This document shows, piece after piece, positions 26,136 through 34,903 of a stretch of DNA of 64,000 bases; within the stretch, counting starts at the first letter, position 1, and each line of letters opens with the position of its first letter. Source of the DNA: Halomonas sp. S3-1-1 (GTDB taxonomy: Bacteria > Pseudomonadota > Gammaproteobacteria > Pseudomonadales > Halomonadaceae); the NCBI RefSeq assembly GCF_023757625.1, contig NZ_JALGBZ010000004.1, positions 62,001 through 126,000 of the forward strand, read 5' to 3'. The position numbers and the translations under genes are program-made. The notes beneath the pieces are model-generated. The model was not told the DNA's origin, did no database searches, and was given only the letters and a program-made list of their open reading frames with translations.

Positions 26136-27461
26136 ATGGCCGTTAGTTCGAAAGCGCTGGTGATCGTGGGCGCCGTGGTCGTGGTGGGCGCGGGCGGCTA
26201 TCTCGGCGCGCAGGCGATAGTGGGAAATGAGGTGGAAAAATCGCTGAACCAGGCGCTCGCGCGCATCGACGCCTCACCTGGCTGGCGCGTCACTGATATC
26301 GATATCGACCGCTCGCTTTTCGAAACCAACGCGCGGGCCACGCTCGGCGCCGTCGGTTTCGAAGACGCGACCGCCGAGCTCGACCTGCACGTGGACCACG
26401 GCGTGTTCAAAAGCCCGGTAACCGGCACTCTGCGCCCGAGCGAGGCGCTTTTCGAGGGCGATATCGATATCGACATGGTGGCATCCTGGAGCGGGGCTGA
26501 GGGCCAACTTACCGCCGATACGTTGCGCCTCGAGGCGTTCGACGGCGAGGCCACCGGGGTGGTAATGGATCTTGATATCGAGGACGAGACGCGCTGGCAC
26601 GTCGATACGCGCATCGAGGCGCTTGGGTTTACCTACGTCGATGGATCCATCGTGCGCCTCACCACGCCGCGTTTCGAAATGGATACCCGCGGCGAAAAGG
26701 GCAGCGAAGTGGTGCAGCGACTCGAGCTTCCCCGCGCAGAGGTTGCGACCCAAGGGCTCAACGTTTACCTGAACGACGTTGTGTTGGATAACCTCACAAA
26801 GCCTTCCACCGAGCTCGAAGACAACCCCCGGCGGGTCGATCAAGCCGGCACCTTCGAAGTGGCAGATTTCGGCGTAGGCGAGACCTCGATGGGGAGTCTC
26901 TCGATGGACTTCGCCACCCAGCGCCTGGACATGCAGGCGTTCCAGGACTACAACGAAGCCTTTGCCATGCTGACCGCCCAGCGCTATCGCCAAAAGCAGG
27001 AACCGGCAAGCTTCGACGAGGCGCGCTACCGTGAGTCGCTGGCCCAGGCGGTCGACAATGGCTACACGTTTTTGTCCAGCAGCCCTGCGGCCAGTATCGA
27101 CCCGCTGGATGCCCATATCGTGGTGCCGGAGCTGAATCTGGATTTTAACCCGCGGCTCACGATCGACATGGGCTTCGACGGCGATAACCTATCGAAAGAA
27201 GCGCTCTACAGTTTTGCTCGCCACACCGATACCCCGGCAAGTGAGCTCATCGAGCCCCAAAACGCTTCCATGAACGAGGCGCAAGCCAACGCCTACTTCA
27301 GCCGTCGCGTCCATTTCGAGGCCAGCATGGCCACCCCGCCGGAAGCGGTGATGGATGAGCTGCCGCTGATGGCACGCTTTTTGATCGATACTTCGCGCGA
27401 GCAGCAAACGCTCAAGTGGGAGCAGGGCGAACTGACCCTCAATGGTGAAGCGCTGTTCTAG
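26136..27461 (+). CDS. YdgA family protein (DUF945)
   Basis: 441 residues with an N-terminal signal anchor (ALVIVGAVVVVGAGGYLGAQ, residues 7-26), then a long strand-rich domain placed in the periplasm. The protein is very acidic. It matches the DUF945/YdgA layout: a helix, then repeated amphipathic strand pairs, as in AsmA-like lipid-handling proteins. The molecular function is unknown. GAAGGAG precedes the start, and the gene stands alone. Confidence 0.8.
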   Translation: MAVSSKALVIVGAVVVVGAGGYLGAQAIVGNEVEKSLNQALARIDASPGWRVTDIDIDRSLFETNARATLGAVGFEDATAELDLHVDHGVFKSPVTGTLRPSEALFEGDIDIDMVASWSGAEGQLTADTLRLEAFDGEATGVVMDLDIEDETRWHVDTRIEALGFTYVDGSIVRLTTPRFEMDTRGEKGSEVVQRLELPRAEVATQGLNVYLNDVVLDNLTKPSTELEDNPRRVDQAGTFEVADFGVGETSMGSLSMDFATQRLDMQAFQDYNEAFAMLTAQRYRQKQEPASFDEARYRESLAQAVDNGYTFLSSSPAASIDPLDAHIVVPELNLDFNPRLTIDMGFDGDNLSKEALYSFARHTDTPASELIEPQNASMNEAQANAYFSRRVHFEASMATPPEAVMDELPLMARFLIDTSREQQTLKWEQGELTLNGEALF

Positions 27462-27568
27462 CATTAGTGGCTCCCCACTGGTGGGTTTAGGCTGTACCGC
27501 GCCAGCGGAGCGCATGTTCTTCACCACTTCCGACAATGGGTGTGATGAACCGCTTATTATGGCGGTGT

Positions 27569-27594
27569 GCTTGGGGGGGTGAAAGCTCCCAAGC
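27569..27594. repeat. intergenic hairpin between YdgA-like gene and topB
   Basis: GCTTGGGGG and CTCCCAAGC (one G-T pair) flank an eight-base loop. There is no T run on either side, so it is not a clear terminator. The gap 27462-27697 otherwise holds nothing I can support; the small cysteine-rich frame at 27607-27798 has no ribosome site and overlaps topB. Confidence 0.35.
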
Positions 27595-27697
27595 CTGAAA
27601 GGGAAAATGCTCCATTTTTATACCGTTATCTTGCGATCGTTAAGAAGCGCCAATTGCAGCTTTAAAGTGTTTAGCACAGTAATAGCGTGCGTTTCGA

Positions 27698-29641
27698 TCA
27701 GGAAGGCTTACGCGACGTTCTATGCTTGGCAGGGCTTTTGCGCCGCGCCGTACTTTTTGTGCTCGAACTGCTCTTGCGCGCCCTTGATGTACGTTTAGCC
27801 GGCGTGGCGTCTTCCCCTTGGGCGGTTTGCAGGCTCGAACGCAGCCGGCCCGCGTCGCTTTGTTGAAGCAGCCCGTGCAGATCCTCGATTAGCGCCTGCT
27901 GAAAAGCGGGGGCGCTGTCGCCTTGCTCGGCGATGGCGCTTAGCCGCTGCTCCCAGAGTGCGGTGCGCTCCGGCGTGCTCACCGCGGACGGCAGGGCAGC
28001 GATCAGCGCGCTGCCCAAACGGGTAGCGCGCAGCGCCTTTTGTTTGCGCACGAGATAGCCGCGCTGCACCAGGGTTTCGATGATGCCGGCCCGGGTGGCT
28101 TCAGTGCCCAGGCCGTCGGTGTCGCGAAGCGTACGGCGCACCTCCGCATCCTCCACGTAGCGCCCGATGTTCATCATCGCCTTGATCAGGCTTGCATCAG
28201 TAAAAGGTTCCGGCGGGCGGGTCTCTTTCTCCTCCACACCGGCGCCCAGCGCTTGGCAGGGCTCATTTTGTGTCAGTGGCGGCAAGGGCGGGGCGTCCTC
28301 TTTTGTCGTGAACAGCGGCTTCCAGCCGGGATCGAGCACGCTTTGGCCCCGGGCACGAAACGCCTCGTTCAAGAGGTGAAACTCCGCCTTGACCTCGAAG
28401 GTTCTAAGCGGCGGGTAAAACTGTGCCATGACGTTGCGCACGATCAGGCGAAACACCTGCCCGTCGATGTTGGAAAGCGCCGAGAAGTCGGCGGGCTTGC
28501 CAGTCGGGGCAAGGGCGTGGTGAGCGCCCACCTGCTTGTCGTTCCAGGCTTTCGAGCGCAGCGAAAAATCCGCGCCTGCTAGCCACCCGGCGAGCGTCTG
28601 GTCGTTTTGGCAGGCGCCGGTCAGGCTTTTTTTCGCGAGCGGCAGGTGCTCTTCCGGCAAGTAACGACAGTCCGAGCGCGGGTAGGTGATCAGCTTGTGC
28701 TGTTCGTAAAGGCGCTGGCACACGTCGAGCACCGTCTGGGCAGAGAGCCCGAAGCGGCGCGCGGCGTCTACTTGAAGTGCAGAAAGCGAGTAGGGCAGCG
28801 GCGCGTTCTGGCGCTTCTCGCTTTGTTCGAGTTTGCCAAGCCGGCCCTCGGCGCCGGAAAGCCTCGCCGCCAGCGCATCCGCCGGGGCGCGCTCGACCAG
28901 CCGGCCCTGGTCGTCCAGCGGCTGGCGCTCAGTCGGCACCCACCAGGCGCGAAGCTGGCCCTGGGCCACCTGAAGATCCACCCAGAGCGGGTAGAACAGG
29001 TAGGGCCTGAAGTCGCGAATGGCGTTATCGCGGCGCACGATCAATCCGAGCACCGGCGTCTGTACCCGGCCCACGGAAAGCACGCCATCAAAGCCTGCCT
29101 GGCGGCCGGTCAGCGTCCAGGCGCGGGTCAGGTTGATGCCGTAAAGCCAGTCCGCCCGGGAGCGGGCCTGGGCCGCCTGAAAGAGCGGCTGGTACTCGGC
29201 GTTGCTCTTGAGTTTATCAAGTGCCCGACCCACCGCCGGGCGGTTCAGGTCGCTGATCAGAAGCCTGGACACCGGCCCGCGGTAGTTCAGGTACTCGATC
29301 ACTTCCTGCACTAGCAGTTGCCCTTCGCGGTCCGGGTCGCCGGCGTGCACCACCTCTCTTGCCTGTTTGATCAGCTTGCGGATCACGGCGAGCTGGCCGC
29401 GGGCCTTGCTGCGCGGCGCCAGTTTCCAACTGCCGGGCACGATCGGCAGCCGGTCCAGGCGCCACTGCTTGTCGGCGGGGTCATATACTTCGGGCGCGGC
29501 CTGTTCGAGAAGATGGCCAAGACACCAGGTCACGGTGGTATCGCCGCAGGCGATGGCGCCGTCCAGGCGCTGGCCACTGCCCGGCAGCGCATCGGCAATG
29601 GCCCGAGCCAGGCTGGGTTTTTCGGCGATAATCAAGCGCAT
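27698..29641 (-). CDS. topB: DNA topoisomerase III
   Basis: Type IA topoisomerase of 647 residues, relaxing and decatenating DNA. The Toprim domain opens with RLIIAEKPSLARAIADALPG and has the acidic triad in HAGDPDREGQLLVQEVIEYL. The active-site tyrosine is in KLITYPRSDCRYLP (about residue 320). The C-terminus is a basic Ser/Lys/Arg tail of about 35 residues instead of zinc fingers, consistent with single-strand DNA binding. The ATG at 29639-29641 is preferred to the upstream in-frame TTG. Confidence 0.95.
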   Translation of the reverse strand: MRLIIAEKPSLARAIADALPGSGQRLDGAIACGDTTVTWCLGHLLEQAAPEVYDPADKQWRLDRLPIVPGSWKLAPRSKARGQLAVIRKLIKQAREVVHAGDPDREGQLLVQEVIEYLNYRGPVSRLLISDLNRPAVGRALDKLKSNAEYQPLFQAAQARSRADWLYGINLTRAWTLTGRQAGFDGVLSVGRVQTPVLGLIVRRDNAIRDFRPYLFYPLWVDLQVAQGQLRAWWVPTERQPLDDQGRLVERAPADALAARLSGAEGRLGKLEQSEKRQNAPLPYSLSALQVDAARRFGLSAQTVLDVCQRLYEQHKLITYPRSDCRYLPEEHLPLAKKSLTGACQNDQTLAGWLAGADFSLRSKAWNDKQVGAHHALAPTGKPADFSALSNIDGQVFRLIVRNVMAQFYPPLRTFEVKAEFHLLNEAFRARGQSVLDPGWKPLFTTKEDAPPLPPLTQNEPCQALGAGVEEKETRPPEPFTDASLIKAMMNIGRYVEDAEVRRTLRDTDGLGTEATRAGIIETLVQRGYLVRKQKALRATRLGSALIAALPSAVSTPERTALWEQRLSAIAEQGDSAPAFQQALIEDLHGLLQQSDAGRLRSSLQTAQGEDATPAKRTSRARKSSSSTKSTARRKSPAKHRTSRKPS

Positions 29642-29750
29642 GCGCAAGGGGCCCTCGGGTGTGCGAACTCAGTATGGTATCAGAGTCATTCGCATCCCCG
29701 AACGCCCCGGTTCGGTTTGTTCGTTATTTACCCCTTGTGGGGGCGGTTGG

Positions 29751-30791
29751 TTAGAACTTGAACTCGAATCCTACGCCGTAAAGGTCATCGCGGCTCTGAC
29801 CATCCACCTGCAGGCGGTCAATGTTGTACTCGGCGTATATTTTGGCTTGCGGAATCACCTGATACGAAACGCCGAACACGTATTCGTCGACCCGGGCGTC
29901 CTCGAAGGCCAGGTCGTCTTCGCCTTCTTCATAGTTGTAGCCCGCCATCAGCAAGGAATTGCCCAGTTCGTAGGCGACGGCCAGCTCGTAAAAGTGGCTG
30001 GAATACGTTTGATCGTTGGCGGCGTCCATGCGCTTGTAGCCGTTGATACCACCCACGTAAAAGCCATCGTGACGCCAACCCATACCAAGCCCCCAACTGG
30101 TCATGTCGCCCAGCGTGTCGGTGGTGCCTTGAAAGCCCTGGTACTCGAAAGCGCCAACGAAATCGACGTCGTAGTCGGTGGTATAGCGCGCGGACAAACC
30201 GTACTGGTAATCGCGGTCTTCCGGGCTGGTTTGTCGGGCGCGGCCTTCATCCTCGAACACGTAGCTGCCGCGCAGATCCCAGTTGCCGATATCGTAGCCG
30301 ATGGTGAGTTGGTCATCCTTTTTGCTGTCAAAAGGCTTGACGCCGTTGATCTTGTTGTCGTTGGCCGATGAGCCGTAAAGCTCGAAGATATCGGTCACAT
30401 CGACGAGCTGACTGGTTGCGCTCTTGGTTCGGCCGATGGCCATCTCCAGCTGATCCAGGTAGCGAAAGCCAAGCCAGGCGTAACGAACGTCGAGGCTATC
30501 GGTTTTGGTATCGTTGTCGTCCTCAGCGTTCATCTGCCATTCGAGCTTGCCGAGCAGGTCCAGCTCATCGGAAAAATGGTAGTTGAACTGGGTTCCGATT
30601 CGCGCCTTGCCGTCGCCGCCAAAATTGAGCCGCTGGGCGGGGCGGTCGTCGTCGTAGTCGAAGACGCCGGCTTCGTACTGCACCTTGCCTCTCAGATCGA
30701 CACGCAGGTCGTCGCTTTCATGAACGATTGCCGCGTGGGCGTTCTGAAAGGCGGCCAGGGTGACGAGCGTTGCGATAGCCGATTTCTTCAT
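29751..30791 (-). CDS. Gram-negative general porin (OmpC/trimeric type)
   Basis: Outer-membrane protein of 346 residues. A cleavable signal (MKKSAIATLVTLAAFQNAHA) is followed by AIVHESDDLRVDLRGKVQYE, a typical porin first strand. Alternating strands continue to a C-terminal YGVGFEFKF, ending in the phenylalanine needed for barrel assembly. The loops are rich in Asp and Glu, suggesting cation preference, although acidic proteins are also typical of halophiles. It lies 107 bases downstream of the MINPP-type phosphatase on the same strand, separated by a strong hairpin, and could admit the organic phosphates that the phosphatase uses. Confidence 0.9.
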   Translation of the reverse strand: MKKSAIATLVTLAAFQNAHAAIVHESDDLRVDLRGKVQYEAGVFDYDDDRPAQRLNFGGDGKARIGTQFNYHFSDELDLLGKLEWQMNAEDDNDTKTDSLDVRYAWLGFRYLDQLEMAIGRTKSATSQLVDVTDIFELYGSSANDNKINGVKPFDSKKDDQLTIGYDIGNWDLRGSYVFEDEGRARQTSPEDRDYQYGLSARYTTDYDVDFVGAFEYQGFQGTTDTLGDMTSWGLGMGWRHDGFYVGGINGYKRMDAANDQTYSSHFYELAVAYELGNSLLMAGYNYEEGEDDLAFEDARVDEYVFGVSYQVIPQAKIYAEYNIDRLQVDGQSRDDLYGVGFEFKF

Positions 30792-30831
30792 TTTTACGTT
30801 CTCCGGATGAACTTCAGGCAGCAGGGGGCCG

Positions 30832-30857
30832 CTCTTTCGATCGCGAAATCGAAAGAG
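30832..30857. repeat. perfect inverted repeat between phosphatase and porin genes
   Basis: CTCTTTCGAT and ATCGAAAGAG flank the six-base loop CGCGAA: ten perfect pairs. It lies 40 bases before the porin start and 40 after the phosphatase stop, with no T run. It could be an attenuator, an mRNA-processing or stabilising hairpin, or an operator. Confidence 0.6.
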
Positions 30858-30898
30858 GGCGAGTTTTCAAGGTGTTAAATCAGCTGAGGGCGAAGGCG

Positions 30899-32305
30899 TT
30901 AGAAGTCGTTTCGCAGTGCCTCGATATCGTCTTGCAAGGTGTTATCCAGCGACAGGCCGCTTTCGACGACCCGGTCGGCGTAGTACGCCTGGACGCTGTC
31001 CCAGTCGTAATAGGGGTACTGCTCGGTCGGGAGCGGAAACGCCACTTCGTGCTCGTTGTGCAGCATTTTCACCAGGTGCTCGTCGCCGTTTTCATAGACG
31101 ATCCACTGGATATTGGCCGCCATCGCCGTGATCGTCTTGCCGTCCCAGCTTTCGTCCACGCGGGCGGGGTCGTTCTGGCTTTCATTGGCGCCGTCGAGCT
31201 CCAAGTAGGCGGCCAGCGGCATGATCATCTCGGCGTGGGTGAAATTGAAGATGCCGCTGGTGTCGTTTTGCTCAAGGGCGTGCTGTGTCGACGTGATCAG
31301 CTCCTTGACCATTGGGGCAGCGATCTCCCGGGGCAGATCGCTGCTTTCAAGCGACGGCCCCTTGGCGTAGAAGGCCTCCATCAAATCGAGGTCTTCGTAC
31401 CAGGCGAGCTGCTCTTCGCTGAAATAGCGACCGAAATCGAACTCACCCTCGCGCACGATATTCGGTGAGATGATATAGAGCTGGTAGAGGTTGTTGGCGG
31501 CATCGGCAGGCGTTGCCAGCTTGACGCGGCCCTTGGCGTCTTCCAGCGCGAACTCGCCGTTTTCGAGCGCCTCGAAAAGCGCCTCGTCGATGAACCGGCT
31601 CAAGATGTCTCGGGCGTAGTCGTCGGTTTGCGCATGTTCGCTGAGGTAGTCGTCGACGACCGCTTGCCACTCGCCGTTTTCTTTGTAGTTTTCGTAGCGC
31701 GGGGCGAGATCGTAGGGGCGAAGGTAGGGGTCCTGGCCCTTGGCGTACTGGCTCGCTTCGATGGGCGGAGTGGCGTCGCCAAGCGCACTCTGTAGCCCGT
31801 CGAGGAAATGATCGCGGCTTTGCGGAGTGCGGTCCTTGTAGGTGGCGTGAGCGATGATCGGACGGCCCTGCTCGAACATGTCGGGAAAGCGCTCGCCGAC
31901 GCGCTGGCCGATATCGAAAAGCTCCTCGCCGCCGAGCAGCGACAGCTCGCCGTAAACGTTCTCCTCGACCGCCATCAGCCGCGCAATCTCGTCTTTCAGC
32001 TCGCGCCCGGCGTCGGTGATCTGGCCGCGCGCCTCGGCGATCTCGAGAAGTTCGAAGAGCGTCTTGTCGTACTTGGCGCTGGAAAGATGGCGCGAGCCGT
32101 GGCGGCCCACGTACTGCATGAACACCGGTTCAAAGCCTTGCGGCGCCGGGCTGAGGTCATCGTGCTGGTAGGCGTAGGGCGTCTTGGTACTGTAGTAGGT
32201 AGCGTCCGGCACCGCGGCGTCGCTGGACGCAGTCGCGAGCGCCGGCGCGGCGATCAGGCCGGCCAACGAGGCGGTGACGGCATGGCGGTAGGTAGGTAAT
32301 GGCAT
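30899..32305 (-). CDS. histidine acid phosphatase, MINPP (multiple inositol polyphosphate phosphatase) type
   Basis: Exported phosphatase of 468 residues. I choose the ATG at 32303-32305, preceded by GGGAGA, because a signal peptide then begins at once (hydrophobic TASLAGLIAAPALATA). The catalytic motif is GRHGSRH (nucleophile His69), and the proton donor motif is THAEM (residues 357-359). HAE in place of HD is typical of MINPP-type phytases rather than AppA-type enzymes. The likely reaction is stepwise release of phosphate from phytate or other organic phosphates in the periplasm. It follows the LacI gene by 119 bases on the same strand, downstream of an ABC importer and two intracellular phosphatases. 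Confidence 0.83.
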   Translation of the reverse strand: MPLPTYRHAVTASLAGLIAAPALATASSDAAVPDATYYSTKTPYAYQHDDLSPAPQGFEPVFMQYVGRHGSRHLSSAKYDKTLFELLEIAEARGQITDAGRELKDEIARLMAVEENVYGELSLLGGEELFDIGQRVGERFPDMFEQGRPIIAHATYKDRTPQSRDHFLDGLQSALGDATPPIEASQYAKGQDPYLRPYDLAPRYENYKENGEWQAVVDDYLSEHAQTDDYARDILSRFIDEALFEALENGEFALEDAKGRVKLATPADAANNLYQLYIISPNIVREGEFDFGRYFSEEQLAWYEDLDLMEAFYAKGPSLESSDLPREIAAPMVKELITSTQHALEQNDTSGIFNFTHAEMIMPLAAYLELDGANESQNDPARVDESWDGKTITAMAANIQWIVYENGDEHLVKMLHNEHEVAFPLPTEQYPYYDWDSVQAYYADRVVESGLSLDNTLQDDIEALRNDF

Positions 32306-32424
32306 GAGTATTCTCCCTGGTAGTGGATATCGCTTGCTTTTTAAAGGCACGAAGAGGCCCCTTCGCCGACAATGAGGCGAATAAAATCAGTGGTTTGGTT
32401 TTTCTAAAGCGGCTTGGTCATCCG

Positions 32425-33426
32425 TTAGCCGGGGCGAATGGTGCCTCGCCATACCGGGGTGGCGGGAAGCTGGATGATCTGCCCGGCCACGCGCTCGTCC
32501 GCCAGCTGCTGAGCGACCGACGCGGCGATCTCTTCGACCGGGTGATGAAAGGTGCTCAGTTCATAGCTGCCCCAGCTGGCCTGCTCGATGTTGTCGAAGC
32601 CCATCACGCACAGATCCCGGGGGATATCGAGCTTGAACGTCTGGCGGGCTGTGTCCAGAAAGCCGCAGGCGAGCAGGTCGGTGGTACACAGCACCGCGTC
32701 CGGGCGCTGGGCGCGGCCCAGCAATTGGCGCGCTGCCTCCTGACCGGTTGCGTAGCGGGTAGGCCCCGCGCGAACGGTCACAAGGGGCAGCCCCGAGTCG
32801 TTGACCCGTTGGGCGAAGGCCTGCTCCCGCGCGACCAGGCTGGGCGTGCCGGCGGTCGAGCTCACCAGGCCAAAGGAGCGACACCCCGCGCGGTAAAAAA
32901 GCGCAAAGGCCTCTTCCATGGCCTCCTCGTGGCCCAGGGTGATATGCACCGGGCCGTTGAAGGTCTGGCCACGATTGACCAGCACTACGCGCAGCCCGCT
33001 TTGCATGCAGGTCTGGACCAGCGACTCGGCGGGGGCGCCGGAGAGCACCACCACCGCACTTGCGCGGTACTCAAGCGCCTGATGCAGGGCGCTTTCCACC
33101 GCCTCGGCGTCGCCGGAGGTATTGATCAGCATGACCGCGCGTCCCAGCGCCTGGATATGCCGGCTGACCGCTTCGAGCAGGCTTGAAAGAAACGGCGAGC
33201 CTAGCTGATTACCGACCAGGCAGACCGGCCGGGAGCTTTCGAGCGACAGCCCGCGCGCCAGCTGGTTGACGTGGTAGTTGAGCTCCGCGGCGGCGGCGAG
33301 CACCTTTTGCCGCGTCTGCTCTGATACGCTGGCGCCGTCGGTAAAGGTGCGCGAGACCGCTGAGCGTGACACGCCGGCCAGCCGCGCGACCTCTTCGGCG
33401 CTAGCAAACTTGCGTGAGCTGCTCAT
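32425..33426 (-). CDS. LacI-family transcriptional regulator
   Basis: Regulator of 333 residues from the ATG at 33424-33426. The helix-turn-helix SAEEVARLAGVSRSAVSRTF and hinge helix (VLAAAAELNYHVNQLARGLS) are canonical, and the rest is a periplasmic-binding-protein-like effector domain. The start overlaps the preceding phosphatase gene by 26 bases, so it belongs to the same operon. A LacI-type palindrome (39105-39114) overlaps the operon promoter, which would give autoregulation. The effector is unknown; a sugar or cyclitol phosphate fits the neighbours. Confidence 0.9.
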   Translation of the reverse strand: MSSSRKFASAEEVARLAGVSRSAVSRTFTDGASVSEQTRQKVLAAAAELNYHVNQLARGLSLESSRPVCLVGNQLGSPFLSSLLEAVSRHIQALGRAVMLINTSGDAEAVESALHQALEYRASAVVVLSGAPAESLVQTCMQSGLRVVLVNRGQTFNGPVHITLGHEEAMEEAFALFYRAGCRSFGLVSSTAGTPSLVAREQAFAQRVNDSGLPLVTVRAGPTRYATGQEAARQLLGRAQRPDAVLCTTDLLACGFLDTARQTFKLDIPRDLCVMGFDNIEQASWGSYELSTFHHPVEEIAASVAQQLADERVAGQIIQLPATPVWRGTIRPG

Positions 33427-34021
33427 CCGGGGTGTCCTGGTAGAGTTGCTTGATTTGGCCGGCCGCAATGCGCGCCGCCTCGAAAAGCTCCGGCTTGGGC
33501 GTCTCGAACCACTCGTCCGGGTGGAGCTTTCTCGCCTGACGCACGTGGGCCACCGCGCTTTCAAGCGTCGGGTAGCGGCTCGGCATTTCCAGGTGTAGAA
33601 ACAGCGACACCAGGGTGACCGAACGGCTGCGCCCGCCGCGGCAGTTCACCAATACGTTGCCCTTCTCGCGCAGCGGGTAAGAGGGCTTGTCCGGCATGAT
33701 CTGGTCGAGCGCGGCGCGCAGAATGAAGTAGGCGGCCAGCATCTGCTCGTGAGGGTTTCCCGGGCCGTCGATCATGCCGATCTTGTAGTAGCGAAACTCA
33801 CCCGCCCCGTGAGCCAGGCGGCCCGCTTCGGTGTCGCCGGCGGCGACCAGGTTGATATCCAGGTTCACCGCGCAGTTGATGACCGTGGTGATGCCGTTCT
33901 CTTTCAATAGCGCCGGCGAGCTCGCCGCGTCGCTGTCGCCGATATATAGCGCCACGCCGCGTCCGGGCAGTGCTTGCTCGATCAAGCTCAAGGGCGGGCG
34001 GGGGTAACGAATCTTGTTCAT
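33401..34021 (-). CDS. dual-specificity/tyrosine-type phosphatase
   Basis: Cytoplasmic cysteine phosphatase of 206 residues. The P-loop CX5R is VNCRGGRSRSVTL with Cys127 and Arg133. It differs from the usual HCxxGxxRS in having Asn before the cysteine, as in some atypical enzymes. A general acid Asp may lie in MIDGPGN (residues 83-89). The gene overlaps the upstream inositol-monophosphatase-like gene by 4 bases and the downstream LacI gene by 26. In this setting it may act on a phosphorylated small molecule (inositol phosphatases share this fold) and not on proteins. Confidence 0.8.
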   Translation of the reverse strand: MNKIRYPRPPLSLIEQALPGRGVALYIGDSDAASSPALLKENGITTVINCAVNLDINLVAAGDTEAGRLAHGAGEFRYYKIGMIDGPGNPHEQMLAAYFILRAALDQIMPDKPSYPLREKGNVLVNCRGGRSRSVTLVSLFLHLEMPSRYPTLESAVAHVRQARKLHPDEWFETPKPELFEAARIAAGQIKQLYQDTPDEQLTQVC

Positions 34022-34827
34022 GCGATTTCCTGATGATTGAGCCGGCTATGGTGGGCCAGCGCTTGAGCGATACCGGGGGCAGCCGCCATGACCGGACCGC
34101 CCTGGGCGAGGGTGTTCGAAAGCGAAAGATAGGGATGGGTAACGCCGCCGGCCTCCTTGACCATCAAGAGCCCCGCCAGGCTGTCCCAGGGGTTCATGTG
34201 GTGCTCCAGATAGCCGTCGGTACGGCCTTCGGCCACCCAGGCCAGTGCCAGCGCCCCGGAGGCCCCGCGGCGCACGTTGGCGCCTTCCAGAATCAGCGCG
34301 GCCTGAGTGTCCAGGTACGTTGAAAGCGTCGTTCGCGTCGACCAGCCCATTTCGATGGTGGCGGTAGCGAGGCACTCGGTGCCGGCAACATCAAGGCGGC
34401 GACCGTTCTTGTAAGCGCCCTGACCGCGGCGGGTGAGGTAGAGCTCCTCGCTGCAGGGGTTGTAGATCGCCCCTAGCTCGGTCTGGCCGGCATCGATGAA
34501 CGCGATGCAGACACAGAAGTGATCGATGCCGCGGGCGTAGTTGGCGGTGCCATCGATGGGATCGACCACCCAAGTGGCCTGACCGTCACAATCGCCGCCG
34601 GTCTCTTCGCCTAAAAAAGCGTCGTCGGCAAAGCGCGCCTTGATTGCGTCGAACAGCAGATTTTCGACGGCGGTATCCGCCTCGGTCAAAAAATCCTGCG
34701 GACCCTTGAGCGTGTAATCCCCGGGCTGACGGGCGTCATAAAGACGTTTGGCTTCAAGGCCCGCCTGGCGAATCACGCGCTCAATAAAATCGGCGCGCTC
34801 GGCGAGCTGCGAAGGCGACATGGACAT
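34018..34827 (-). CDS. inositol monophosphatase family protein
   Basis: Magnesium-dependent phosphatase of 269 residues. Metal ligands are visible in FLGEETGG (Glu74/75) and WVVDPIDGTANYARG (Asp89 and Asp92), with the C-terminal NPWDSLAGLLMVKEAGG motif carrying the third aspartate. Substrates could be inositol phosphate, histidinol phosphate or related polyol phosphates. The gene is internal to the ABC importer/phosphatase operon and is separate from any housekeeping suhB, which argues for a catabolic role. It overlaps the next gene by 4 bases. Confidence 0.88.
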   Translation of the reverse strand: MSMSPSQLAERADFIERVIRQAGLEAKRLYDARQPGDYTLKGPQDFLTEADTAVENLLFDAIKARFADDAFLGEETGGDCDGQATWVVDPIDGTANYARGIDHFCVCIAFIDAGQTELGAIYNPCSEELYLTRRGQGAYKNGRRLDVAGTECLATATIEMGWSTRTTLSTYLDTQAALILEGANVRRGASGALALAWVAEGRTDGYLEHHMNPWDSLAGLLMVKEAGGVTHPYLSLSNTLAQGGPVMAAAPGIAQALAHHSRLNHQEIA

Positions 34828-34903
34828 GAAATTCCTTTTGTTTTGGCGACGGTTTTAGTGACAGTTTTGGCGACAGTCGGTGATGATAGCGTTTGGCGAA
34901 TCA

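Noticed and set aside
27607-27798. Small cysteine-rich frame
   Set aside because: No ribosome site, and it overlaps the 3' end of topB. Composition does not match coding neighbours.
29367-30371. 334-codon plus-strand frame
   Set aside because: It crosses topB and the porin gene in antisense and has no recognisable domain.
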